The translations under genes were made by a program, and so were the position numbers. DNA of 64,000 bases from positions 682,001 through 746,000 of the forward strand of contig NZ_JASKYM010000001.1 in the NCBI RefSeq assembly GCF_030131845.1. The letters run 5' to 3'. Shown here one piece after another: positions 26,870-34,643 of this stretch. The notes under the pieces are model-generated. The model was not told the origin of the DNA. It ran no database searches and saw only the letters and a program-made list of their open reading frames with translations. The stretch is from Romboutsia sedimentorum (GTDB lineage: Bacteria > Bacillota > Clostridia > Peptostreptococcales > Peptostreptococcaceae). Within the stretch, counting starts at the first letter, position 1. Each line of letters opens with the position of its first letter.

Positions 26870-26968
26870 CTACATAACATTTGTCATAAATAACAAAATT
26901 ACTACTAATATGCTCATATATGATATTTCTTTAAATATACCATTAACTATGTTTTTAAATTTTAACAT
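26870..26968 (-). CDS. 32-residue single-helix membrane peptide
   Basis: An ATG at 26968 preceded by AGGGGGATCC opens a 32-codon frame (MLKFKNIVNGIFKE... then a ~17-residue hydrophobic helix) ending at 26870, 12 nt before the trkH start. The ribosome-binding site is as strong as those of its neighbours, and the peptide has a basic N-terminus plus one membrane helix, the make-up of small accessory subunits such as KdpF. It lies between trkA and trkH. Identity and function are unknown. Confidence 0.6.
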   Translation of the reverse strand: MLKFKNIVNGIFKEISYMSILVVILLFMTNVM

Positions 26969-27041
26969 CGGATCCCCCTAATTTTAAAGTCAACTAAATT
27001 TTAATTGCTGACTATATTAAAACAACTCTATATCAAATTTA

Positions 27042-27725
27042 TTAATTTTTAAATAAATATTTTTCTAGTACTGAGTATGCTTTCTTATTCTCATTTACCA
27101 TATTTTTACTATCTGTTACTAACACTACTTTGTCATGTTCTTGTATTATTGTATCTCCCTTTGGATATATTACATGACCTTCTCTAAATATAGAAACTAT
27201 AACGCTATCAATTGGCATTTTAAGATTTTTTATAGCTTTATTACACCATACAATCTTTTTATCTATTTCAACCTCTACAAGCACCATTTCTCCTCTTTCA
27301 AAAGTCTGTATTATCTTTATCTTGTCACTTTCACATTCCCATTCTATTAAGTTGGTTATTACTTGTGTACTACATACTGTGCTATCTACACCTAATAGTT
27401 TAAAAAGTTTTTGATTTTTAGGATTATTTACTCTCGCTATTGTATGTTGTATATCAAAATTCTTTTTGCTAACCTGACATATTATTAAATTTTCTTCATC
27501 TTTACCCGTAACCGCAGCTACTACATCCGCTACATCTATATCTGCATCTTTTAATACCTCTATATCCGTACCATCCCCATTTATTATTTCTATATCAATT
27601 TCATCTGATATCTTTTCACATAATTTTTTATCTTTTTCTATCAATGTTATATCGTGTTTTTTATTTTTTAATGTTTTTATAAGATAAAAACCTACTTTTC
27701 CTCCACCAATTACTATAACTTTCAT
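27042..27725 (-). CDS. trkA: TrkA/KtrA-type K+ uptake regulatory subunit
   Basis: Cytosolic ring subunit that gates the K+ channel in response to nucleotides. The 227-residue chain has a Rossmann RCK_N domain (GGGKVGFYLIKTL dinucleotide motif at residues 7-19, acidic IEKD at the end of strand 2) and an RCK_C domain (about residues 140-222, GDTIIQEHDKVVLVT). GAGGAG precedes the ATG. Upstream lies a second, shorter TrkA_N protein. Confidence 0.92.
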   Translation of the reverse strand: MKVIVIGGGKVGFYLIKTLKNKKHDITLIEKDKKLCEKISDEIDIEIINGDGTDIEVLKDADIDVADVVAAVTGKDEENLIICQVSKKNFDIQHTIARVNNPKNQKLFKLLGVDSTVCSTQVITNLIEWECESDKIKIIQTFERGEMVLVEVEIDKKIVWCNKAIKNLKMPIDSVIVSIFREGHVIYPKGDTIIQEHDKVVLVTDSKNMVNENKKAYSVLEKYLFKN

Positions 27726-27755
27726 AACTTACTCCTCTTTAACATCATAATTTTT

Positions 27756-28148
27756 TTAAATTCTAGACTTTAAATCTTCTATACTTAATTTAATCGGATT
27801 TATATAGTCCAAATTTAGTGATATATATATTCTTTCTTTATTTGCATCAACTACTTTTGCTATAACTTTTTTAACGTTAAATACATTTTTAGCTACCTGA
27901 CATGAGGTTATATTTACACTATCATTTTGAGTTAATGCTAAAAACATATCTGCGTGTTCTATACCCGCTTCTTTTAATATGTCTATATCATATTCAATGC
28001 CTAATATCCTTGTCGCGTTTAACCCACTTCCAAGAGAATCTAGTTTACCTTTATCCCTGTCTACTATTACCAAGTCATTCCCCTCATCTATAAGTTCTTG
28101 TGCTAGAGTTGAACCAATTCTTCCACATCCAGCTATTATGATATACAT
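27756..28148 (-). CDS. TrkA_N-only regulatory protein
   Basis: A 130-residue Rossmann RCK_N domain (IAGCGRIGSTLAQEL, then VDRD) that ends soon after the domain, with no RCK_C ligand-binding domain. Only 30 nt separate it from the next trkA gene. The ATG at 28148 is preferred over a GTG at 28157 because AGGGAG is positioned for it. It could form mixed rings with the 227-residue TrkA, together mimicking the tandem architecture of E. coli TrkA, or be a decayed full-length copy. Confidence 0.85.
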   Translation of the reverse strand: MYIIIAGCGRIGSTLAQELIDEGNDLVIVDRDKGKLDSLGSGLNATRILGIEYDIDILKEAGIEHADMFLALTQNDSVNITSCQVAKNVFNVKKVIAKVVDANKERIYISLNLDYINPIKLSIEDLKSRI

Positions 28149-28326
28149 ATTTTTCACTCCCTAAATTTATATTTACTTTGAATTGTATTACTTTTTGATG
28201 CTACTTGTGTGTAAAATTTATGTTAAAAATATTATAAGAATATTTTTAATTTTTAAAAATAGTCAAATATTGAAATGATTGATTACTAAACTTGCATAGA
28301 TAGTTTAATTTATATCTTAACAAAGT
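28149..28326. other. upstream region of the K+ uptake operon
   Basis: No gene is seen. AT-rich; no ydaO-type (c-di-AMP) riboswitch motif, which controls K+ uptake genes in some Firmicutes, was found. Confidence 0.5.
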
Positions 28327-28374
28327 AAAAACACACTAAAAAAACGTAAATTAATACGCTTTTTAGTGTGTTTT
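28327..28374 (-). terminator. intrinsic terminator
   Basis: AAAACACACTAAAAA pairs with TTTTTAGTGTGTTTT around an AT-rich loop; T run on the minus strand. It ends the ywbE transcript ahead of the trk operon. Confidence 0.85.
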
Positions 28375-28550
28375 CTCTTTATATAAATTTGATTTTATAA
28401 TGTCTATTATTATAGTTGTATATTCTCTTAAAAGATAATTGAACCTAATTTTAAAAGGAGTATATGATGATAATCCTTCATTTTTAACATTTAAAATATT
28501 CGCTATGAGCATCGACCTATAAAGGTAAAATTCATTGATTTATACATTAC

Positions 28551-28679
28551 CTAAGCTTTAGATGTGATTTCATCTCTGCCTTGACCACCTGATACTATAA
28601 TATCTACGCTTTTATTTAATTCATAGTATTTAAGCGCTTCGTCTAATCTAGATTTTAAAGTTTTACCTACTTTATCTCC
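28551..28679 (-). pseudogene. DUF218 (YdcF/SanA-like) gene fragment
   Basis: A 42-codon open frame reads GDKVGKTLKSRLDEALKYYE, then VDIIVSGGQGRDE, the conserved core of DUF218 proteins, and then stops. The frame begins after a stop inside the end of ywbE, with no start codon. Full-length DUF218 proteins are 150-250 residues, so this is a relic. Confidence 0.65.
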
Positions 28680-28858
28680 TTAACTCTTCCGACAATTCCA
28701 CTTTCAAGCATTACTTTTATGCCGTGATGGTGATTAGGTGAATTTGTAAGTATTCTTGATACTATGCCTTCAGTTAATTTACCACTAGGTTGGTCTTGTT
28801 TTTGAACTACTAAAACCCTAGATCCTACTTTAATATCATTTCTTTTAGTTCCATCCAT
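28667..28858 (-). CDS. YwbE family protein (DUF2196)
   Basis: A 63-residue protein with the YwbE pattern: GxxVxVVQKQDQxSGKLTEGIVxRILTxSxxHHHGIKVxL, with the HHHG signature near residue 43. AGAGGT lies before the ATG. Small beta-rich protein of unknown function, widely conserved. Its end overlaps the DUF218 relic. Confidence 0.9.
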   Translation of the reverse strand: MDGTKRNDIKVGSRVLVVQKQDQPSGKLTEGIVSRILTNSPNHHHGIKVMLESGIVGRVKEIK

Positions 28859-28998
28859 GCTTTTATTACCTCTATTTTCTATATTTTAAAATTTATCTTT
28901 AGTTTAACATGTTTTCTTATATATGTTAATTAAAGTTCTTTATATATATAATTTTATAATTTATTAAAGTATATTTATTTTCATTTTATTTATAATAA

Positions 28999-29565
28999 TT
29001 AACAATCATGTCCTTTATCACAACATTCATCACAATCTGAAGTAATCGGTATTAGTATAGGGCAATTATTGCTGCCACACCCTTTTAAACATTTTACTGT
29101 ATCTTTAAATGAATCTTCTAAATACTCTATGATACCCTCTATATAGTCTTGTTGTTTTATAGCATCATCTATGGCTTCTATAGCCTTAGTTTGATGTGGT
29201 ATCGCTTCATTTAATTTTTCTATTGCATCTGCTAAGTCACTTTGAGCCGCTAGTAAATCATTAGCTAATTTTGCTAATTGAGTACCTATATCTGCTAAAT
29301 CATTTCCTACATCATCTATATTTGTATTAGCTAGTGCTTGATTAGTTTGTGCTTTTTCTAAAGCATCCTCTAACTTTTCATTCTTATTTTCAAGCACTTC
29401 TATAAGGTCGTAAGTTTTTTCTATATAACAATCACATTTTTTATAACCCTCTTTAGAGTTTTTGCATTCATAGTAAGCTACTTCACATTCTGGTTTGCAG
29501 TTTTTACTTTTGCATCTATTATCACATTTACCATCATATTTATTGTCATATTTTCTGTATATCAT
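28999..29565 (-). CDS. cysteine-rich protein with central coiled coil
   Basis: A 188-residue protein of three parts: a basic N-terminus with about seven Cys (KCDNRC, SKNCKPEC, KKCDC), a long alpha-helical heptad region (about residues 50-150, LEDALEKAQ, LAKLANDLLAAQSDLADAIEKLNEAI), and a C-terminus with about eight Cys (CLKGCGSNNC, SDCDECCDKGHDC). There is no signal peptide or membrane helix. Cys-rich ends around a coiled coil would suit a disulfide-crosslinked assembly such as a spore coat or exosporium layer, but that is inference. The ATG at 29565 follows AAGGATGG. Confidence 0.75.
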   Translation of the reverse strand: MIYRKYDNKYDGKCDNRCKSKNCKPECEVAYYECKNSKEGYKKCDCYIEKTYDLIEVLENKNEKLEDALEKAQTNQALANTNIDDVGNDLADIGTQLAKLANDLLAAQSDLADAIEKLNEAIPHQTKAIEAIDDAIKQQDYIEGIIEYLEDSFKDTVKCLKGCGSNNCPILIPITSDCDECCDKGHDC

Positions 29566-29673
29566 CAATCATTACCATCCTTATTAATTAATATTTTAGA
29601 GGTTAGCCTCTATACTCCAAAATATGCAAATTATCATTATATGTTTACATTCTTTTACTTTTTATTTCAACAA

Positions 29674-29713
29674 AAATAGCCAACCTAATTTTTATAATTT
29701 AGGCTGGCTATTT
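29674..29713 (-). terminator. intrinsic terminator after the HAD gene
   Basis: AAATAGCCAACCTAA pairs with TTAGGCTGGCTATTT (one mismatch) just after the stop at 29723. Confidence 0.8.
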
Positions 29714-29722
29714 CAAAATATT

Positions 29723-30517
29723 TCATTTTAAAATTATTTCTAGACAATTATGAAACTCATCTACTAAGTTATTAACATGAGGCTTTAACTCTTCCTCTAC
29801 ATAATTAAATGTATATGAATTTTTATACTTTTCAAACATACTTAAATCATTCCATGAATCACCTATAACAAATACATCTTCTTCTTTGACGCCATAAGTA
29901 TTCAGTACCTTTGAAATTCCATCTGCCTTAGATGCATCTTTTGGAACGATATCTATAAAATATTTATTTCTATATACACTTACTACATCTGAAAATTTAT
30001 TTTCTATTTCATCAATTTTTATTTTTGTTTTTTCTATGCTTTGGTCTTTTATATCTACCCCTATAATATTAGCGCTATATTTATTTTTATAAAAGTCTTC
30101 TTCTTCTATCCTTATTATGCTCATTTTTTCATCAATATTAGCAGCACTAAGCATAGGGTGATTATTATATCCATCTATTATATATAAATTTTCACTGTCT
30201 GCAAAATAAAAATTATATTGTTCATTATCTTTTGAGCATTCAAAAACTTGCTTTATAACTTCATCATTTATTAACCTATTATATATTACATTAAGATCTT
30301 TATCTAATACTACTGCACCATTGCAAAGTATATAACCGTCTACTTCTATATCGTACTCCTCAAATAAATGCTTTATTCCTCCAAAGTTTCGCCCGGTGCA
30401 CAATAAGAAAGCATGACCATTTTTTCTAAAAGTTTTTATATATTCTATGCTTTTTTCATGTATGCTATCGTTTATATAAAGAGTTCCATCTATATCTGAT
30501 GCCAGTAATTTTTTCAT
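29723..30517 (-). CDS. Cof-type HAD-superfamily phosphatase
   Basis: A 264-residue sugar-phosphate or flavin-phosphate phosphatase of class IIB. Motif I is DIDGTL (nucleophile Asp8), the cap is inserted after motif II (LCTGRN), a Lys in DASKADG is motif III, and GDSWNDLSMF is motif IV. AAAGGAG precedes the ATG. It lies 35 nt after the PAS/GAF histidine kinase gene and is probably co-transcribed with it. Substrate unknown. Confidence 0.9.
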   Translation of the reverse strand: MKKLLASDIDGTLYINDSIHEKSIEYIKTFRKNGHAFLLCTGRNFGGIKHLFEEYDIEVDGYILCNGAVVLDKDLNVIYNRLINDEVIKQVFECSKDNEQYNFYFADSENLYIIDGYNNHPMLSAANIDEKMSIIRIEEEDFYKNKYSANIIGVDIKDQSIEKTKIKIDEIENKFSDVVSVYRNKYFIDIVPKDASKADGISKVLNTYGVKEEDVFVIGDSWNDLSMFEKYKNSYTFNYVEEELKPHVNNLVDEFHNCLEIILK

Positions 30518-30552
30518 GTTTAGCTCCTTTATAATTATTGTAATTTTATTTT

Positions 30553-32952
30553 TTATAAGTTATATATATCCGAAAATTCTACATTACATTTTTCTATTTG
30601 AGTATGCTTTGATTCTCTATGTGCAACAATATTTTCGTTATTTTGTATTCTTAAAATAGGAAGTTTAAATATAAACTCTGACCCTTTTCCAACTTCACTT
30701 TTTACATCTATACTACCACCGTGCATCTCTATAAGTGACTTTACTAAAGACAAACCAATTCCGCTACCCTCACATTTTTTAGTTAATGTGCTATTAACTT
30801 GTCCAAATCTATCAAAGATTATATCAAGCTTATTGTTAGGCATTCCGGCTCCATTATCTTTTACAGATACTATTATATTTTTGTTATCTGATTTTAAATC
30901 AACACTTATTTTTCCATATTCATCTGTGTATTTTATAGCATTTGATAAAAGATTTAACATGATTCTTTCTATTTTATCTGGATCACAAGCTATAAATTCT
31001 TCTTCTATTTCAGTATCAAAAATAATACTTATATTTTTATTTTCTACATAGTTTACTACTGAAAGAGTTATATCCTCAATTATACTAACTATATTATTAT
31101 TTGAAAGTTGTAGTTCATAATATCCAGTATCAATTCTGCTCATATCAATTACGTTATTTACAAGTCTTAACAATCTATATGAATTTTGTTTTATGGTACC
31201 TGAGCATCTTTTAAGTTTCTCTATTGTTATATTATCATTTTGTATATTCTGATTTAATAATTGCATGGACCCAAGTATAATATTTAAAGGTGTTTTAAAT
31301 TCATGAGAAATATTTGCAAAAAATTCATTTTTTATGCTTTCTAGATGAATAGCTTTTTCTAATTTATTTTTTTGCTCTTCTATATTTTTTTCTTCTGTAA
31401 TATCCTTACCTGTAATAATAAAATGATTATGCTGTTTTATATATTTACTAGTCCAATCTATCCATATATAGCTATTATTTTTACATAAACATCTCATTTT
31501 TATATTTTGTTTATATTTTGAAATTTCATCCTTAAAAATAGTATTTAAAACAATTAACATATCATCTTTATGTATTATTTTACTGCAATGCATAGATAAT
31601 AACTCTGCTTCACTCCATCCTAAAACTTCAGTCCATTTTGGAGTTACTTTTTTTAAATATCCATCCAAATTTACTATACCCATAATATCAGCTGCTGTAC
31701 TTAAAAATAATTCTAGTGTATTTTCTGTATTACTTCTTTTTTTATTTTCTATCTTCAATTGCTCACAAAGCCTATGATTTTTTATTAAGACAGCAATTTG
31801 GCTACAAGATGACTTTATAAATTCATCTTGATTAAATTTGGGTTTATTTCCATTTTTATATGATATACATAGTAAACCTAAAAACTCGTCTTTAAACTTT
31901 ATATTATATGTTCCTAAATATTTTATATCTTTATCTACTGTACCTGTATAATTTTTCATTTGCTCTACTTCATTTATGGCTCTTATTCCTTCACTTTCCT
32001 TTTCAAAAAGTTCTTTTTCTTCTTCATTGTTTATTTTCACACGATACAAATCTTTAAAGCTGTCTTGAGAGCAACCAATTTCTAAATATCGCTTAAGTTC
32101 TTTTTTTATTGGATTGTAACTTATAATACATAAACTGTCTGCATTTAAGTGTTTCAAGAAATCATCACATATACTATTTAGTAATTCTTGTATATTTTTA
32201 TAATCATTTTTGGTGCTTATTATATCATTTACGTTATTTAATTTATCATAATTATTCTGTAGTTCTTTTTCAATTTTATTTTTTAATGTAATATCTCTGT
32301 TTATTCCTATAATATACTTAACCTCTTGTTTTTCATCTAGTATTGGAGCTTTATATGTTTCAAATAATCTTTTATCACCATTCTTGCTATTTTTATCTTT
32401 AAATAGCCTACCTTCTTTGCTTTGTATTATATCTTTATCTGTTTTTACATAAATTTTATACTCATCTTCTATCCAAAGATCCTTATCATAAGTTCCTATT
32501 ATATTTACTTTATCTTTTTGAGCTAAATTAGCAAGACTTTTATTAACGTATAAATACTTTCCATTTATATCCTTAATCCATGCATTCATTTGAATACTAT
32601 CTAGTAATATTTCTAAATCATCAATATTATATAGACTTTTGTTTATATCTTCGCCTATTATAAATAATACTTTTTCTCCCTTATACTCGCTCATTGCTAC
32701 TTCACATTTTAAAGGTATTATATTTTTAGACTTTGAATTTATATTTACTATAATATCAATATCTTCTTTAATATTTAATATTTGTTTTATAATTTCATCT
32801 TGATTATATATAACTTTATTTATATTTGAATTATATAATTCAAACTGGCTATACCCTAACTTTGATATTAGTTTATCATTACATAATTTTATATTCCCTT
32901 GCTTATCTACAATTAAAATATATTTATTAAATTTATTAAATATTTTTTCCAT
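30553..32952 (-). CDS. PAS/GAF-domain sensor histidine kinase
   Basis: A 799-residue hybrid sensor without membrane helices. In order: PAS (~5-105), PAS with PAC (~110-228), GAF (~245-395, contains SLCIISYNP and GLLCISYKNG), PAS/PAC (~420-530), HisKA with the phospho-His in ANISHEFKTPLN, and HATPase_c with LLSNAIKYTDEYG, VKDNGAGMP and GSGIGLSLVKSL. The ATG at 32952 fits the GGGGGG ribosome-binding site better than the upstream frame start. No response regulator is adjacent, so it is an orphan, cytosolic sensor; the partner could be Spo0A or another regulator. Confidence 0.9.
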   Translation of the reverse strand: MEKIFNKFNKYILIVDKQGNIKLCNDKLISKLGYSQFELYNSNINKVIYNQDEIIKQILNIKEDIDIIVNINSKSKNIIPLKCEVAMSEYKGEKVLFIIGEDINKSLYNIDDLEILLDSIQMNAWIKDINGKYLYVNKSLANLAQKDKVNIIGTYDKDLWIEDEYKIYVKTDKDIIQSKEGRLFKDKNSKNGDKRLFETYKAPILDEKQEVKYIIGINRDITLKNKIEKELQNNYDKLNNVNDIISTKNDYKNIQELLNSICDDFLKHLNADSLCIISYNPIKKELKRYLEIGCSQDSFKDLYRVKINNEEEKELFEKESEGIRAINEVEQMKNYTGTVDKDIKYLGTYNIKFKDEFLGLLCISYKNGNKPKFNQDEFIKSSCSQIAVLIKNHRLCEQLKIENKKRSNTENTLELFLSTAADIMGIVNLDGYLKKVTPKWTEVLGWSEAELLSMHCSKIIHKDDMLIVLNTIFKDEISKYKQNIKMRCLCKNNSYIWIDWTSKYIKQHNHFIITGKDITEEKNIEEQKNKLEKAIHLESIKNEFFANISHEFKTPLNIILGSMQLLNQNIQNDNITIEKLKRCSGTIKQNSYRLLRLVNNVIDMSRIDTGYYELQLSNNNIVSIIEDITLSVVNYVENKNISIIFDTEIEEEFIACDPDKIERIMLNLLSNAIKYTDEYGKISVDLKSDNKNIIVSVKDNGAGMPNNKLDIIFDRFGQVNSTLTKKCEGSGIGLSLVKSLIEMHGGSIDVKSEVGKGSEFIFKLPILRIQNNENIVAHRESKHTQIEKCNVEFSDIYNL

Positions 32953-33077
32953 AATAATGCCCCCCAACATATAATAACAACGTTTACCCTTTAATTATAC
33001 ATAGTTTTTAGGTAAATTTAAATAATATTTTATTGTCTGATTCTATTCATCACCTTAATTTTTTTTATGAATAATAT

Positions 33078-33125
33078 AAAAACTACTTAATACTATGTTT
33101 TAATTTATAGCGTTAAGTAGTTTTT
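33078..33125 (-). terminator. intrinsic terminator
   Basis: A 13-bp stem AAAAACTACTTAA / TTAAGTAGTTTTT around a 22-nt loop, after the HAD gene. Confidence 0.8.
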
Positions 33126-33141
33126 TATGTTTAGTAGTTAT

Positions 33142-33924
33142 TTAAAATATATGACTTTTTATAACTTCAACTACTCCATTTTCGTCATTACTCTTAGCTG
33201 TAAATCGTGCCACTTTTTTCAAATCCTCATGAGCATTTTCCATAGCATAACTGTGATATGCTACTTCCATCATTTCTAAATCATTTAAATAGTCTCCAAA
33301 TACCATAGTCTCATCAAAATTTATACCAAGTTTTTCTTGCAATGCTTTAATTGCTACACCTTTGTTAGCACCTTTTGCTGTAATATCTAGCCAAATCTCA
33401 CCAGACACAGTAACTTGCAACTTTTCTCTATAGTCATTGTAATAAGAATTGCTATTATTTTGCGAACCAGAAAAATCGCATATAGTAACTTTTAGTATAT
33501 CATCTTCTACTTCGTTAATATCTTTAACTATTTCATATCTTTCATAATATTTTTGTACTTCTTTTACAAAATCCACACTATCATTTTCTATATATGCAGC
33601 TTTTTTGCCACATAAGATAACATTAGCATTATCTATCTTTCTTCCAATTTCAATAAGTTCAATTGCTACGTTTTTATCTAGTGCATTTACAAATAACTCT
33701 TTTCCTTTATAAACCACGAATGTTCCATTTTCTGCTATAAACATCATCCTATCTTTTATAGCTTCAAACCTCTTAGCAAGGTTAAAATATTGTCTTCCAC
33801 TAGCTGCCGCAAATGTTATATTTTTATTTTCTAGCTTTTCAAATATTTCAAAAAATTCATCGTGTATTTCATTGTTTTTATTTAAAAGAGTTCCATCCAT
33901 ATCTGTTGCTATAAATTTTATCAT
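33142..33924 (-). CDS. Cof-type HAD-superfamily phosphatase
   Basis: A 260-residue class IIB HAD enzyme: DMDGTLL (nucleophile Asp8), AAASGRQY motif II, KGANKGVAI motif III and FGDYLNDLEMM motif IV, ending NGVVEVIK as usual for the Cof family. GGGGGAG precedes the ATG. It follows the dCMP deaminase gene by 29 nt, likely one transcript. It is not a close paralogue of the other HAD protein in this window. Confidence 0.9.
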   Translation of the reverse strand: MIKFIATDMDGTLLNKNNEIHDEFFEIFEKLENKNITFAAASGRQYFNLAKRFEAIKDRMMFIAENGTFVVYKGKELFVNALDKNVAIELIEIGRKIDNANVILCGKKAAYIENDSVDFVKEVQKYYERYEIVKDINEVEDDILKVTICDFSGSQNNSNSYYNDYREKLQVTVSGEIWLDITAKGANKGVAIKALQEKLGINFDETMVFGDYLNDLEMMEVAYHSYAMENAHEDLKKVARFTAKSNDENGVVEVIKSHIF

Positions 33925-33953
33925 TTAAGTCTCCCCCATAGTTGTATTTTTCA

Positions 33954-34472
33954 CTATATAGTATTTATGTCTAAAGATAATTCTATTTTTTTAACCTGCG
34001 GATTTAGCTGAGTTAATTTAACACCAGCTGCACTGAACATTCTCTTAGATGCTTTAACTGCATCTGTCTGTGAATATTTATCCGATAAAAAAATAACTTC
34101 TCTTATTCCAGATTGAATAATAGCTTTACAGCATTCATTGCATGGGAATAAAGCTACGTATAACTTAGACCCGTGTAGGGATTTGCCTCTAGCATTTAAA
34201 ATTGCATTTAACTCTGCATGAACTACAAATGGATACTTAGTTTCTAATAAGTCTCCTTTATTATCCCATGGAAATTCATCATCAGAACAACCAACAGGAA
34301 GTCCATTGTAACCAACACTTAAAATAGTATTACTGTTTGATCCATCTGTGCAATTTGCACTTACTATACAAGCTCCAACTTGCGTACTTGGATCTTTACT
34401 TCTTTTGCCTGCTAATAACGCAATACCCATAAAGTAATCATCCCAACTTATATAATCTTCTCTTTTGCTCAT
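33954..34472 (-). CDS. comEB: deoxycytidylate (dCMP) deaminase, ComEB-like
   Basis: Zinc-dependent deaminase converting dCMP to dUMP for dTTP synthesis. The 172-residue protein has the zinc signature HAELNAIL (proton shuttle Glu) and PCNECCKAII, with NGLPVGCSDDEFPWD forming the substrate lid typical of the ComEB group. AGGAGG precedes the ATG. Confidence 0.92.
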   Translation of the reverse strand: MSKREDYISWDDYFMGIALLAGKRSKDPSTQVGACIVSANCTDGSNSNTILSVGYNGLPVGCSDDEFPWDNKGDLLETKYPFVVHAELNAILNARGKSLHGSKLYVALFPCNECCKAIIQSGIREVIFLSDKYSQTDAVKASKRMFSAAGVKLTQLNPQVKKIELSLDINTI

Positions 34473-34594
34473 ATTCAGTTTTCCTCCTATAGCTGTTATT
34501 TTATATTCTCTTATTTAACTTATTTAAAATTTTTATATATTTTCAATTATCATTAATGCTATTATAACACCTGTTAATCCTACTATCAAAAAAA

Positions 34595-34624
34595 ATTACC
34601 GATAAGATATATCTTATCGGTAAT
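34595..34624 (-). terminator. intrinsic terminator of the two-component operon
   Basis: A perfect 30-nt palindrome followed by T8 on the minus strand. Confidence 0.92.
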
Positions 34625-34643
34625 TAATAAATTAAGTTTCTTT

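Noticed and set aside
28149-28326. c-di-AMP (ydaO) riboswitch before the K+ uptake operon
   Set aside because: Searched for because of known regulation of such operons, but none of the conserved blocks is present.
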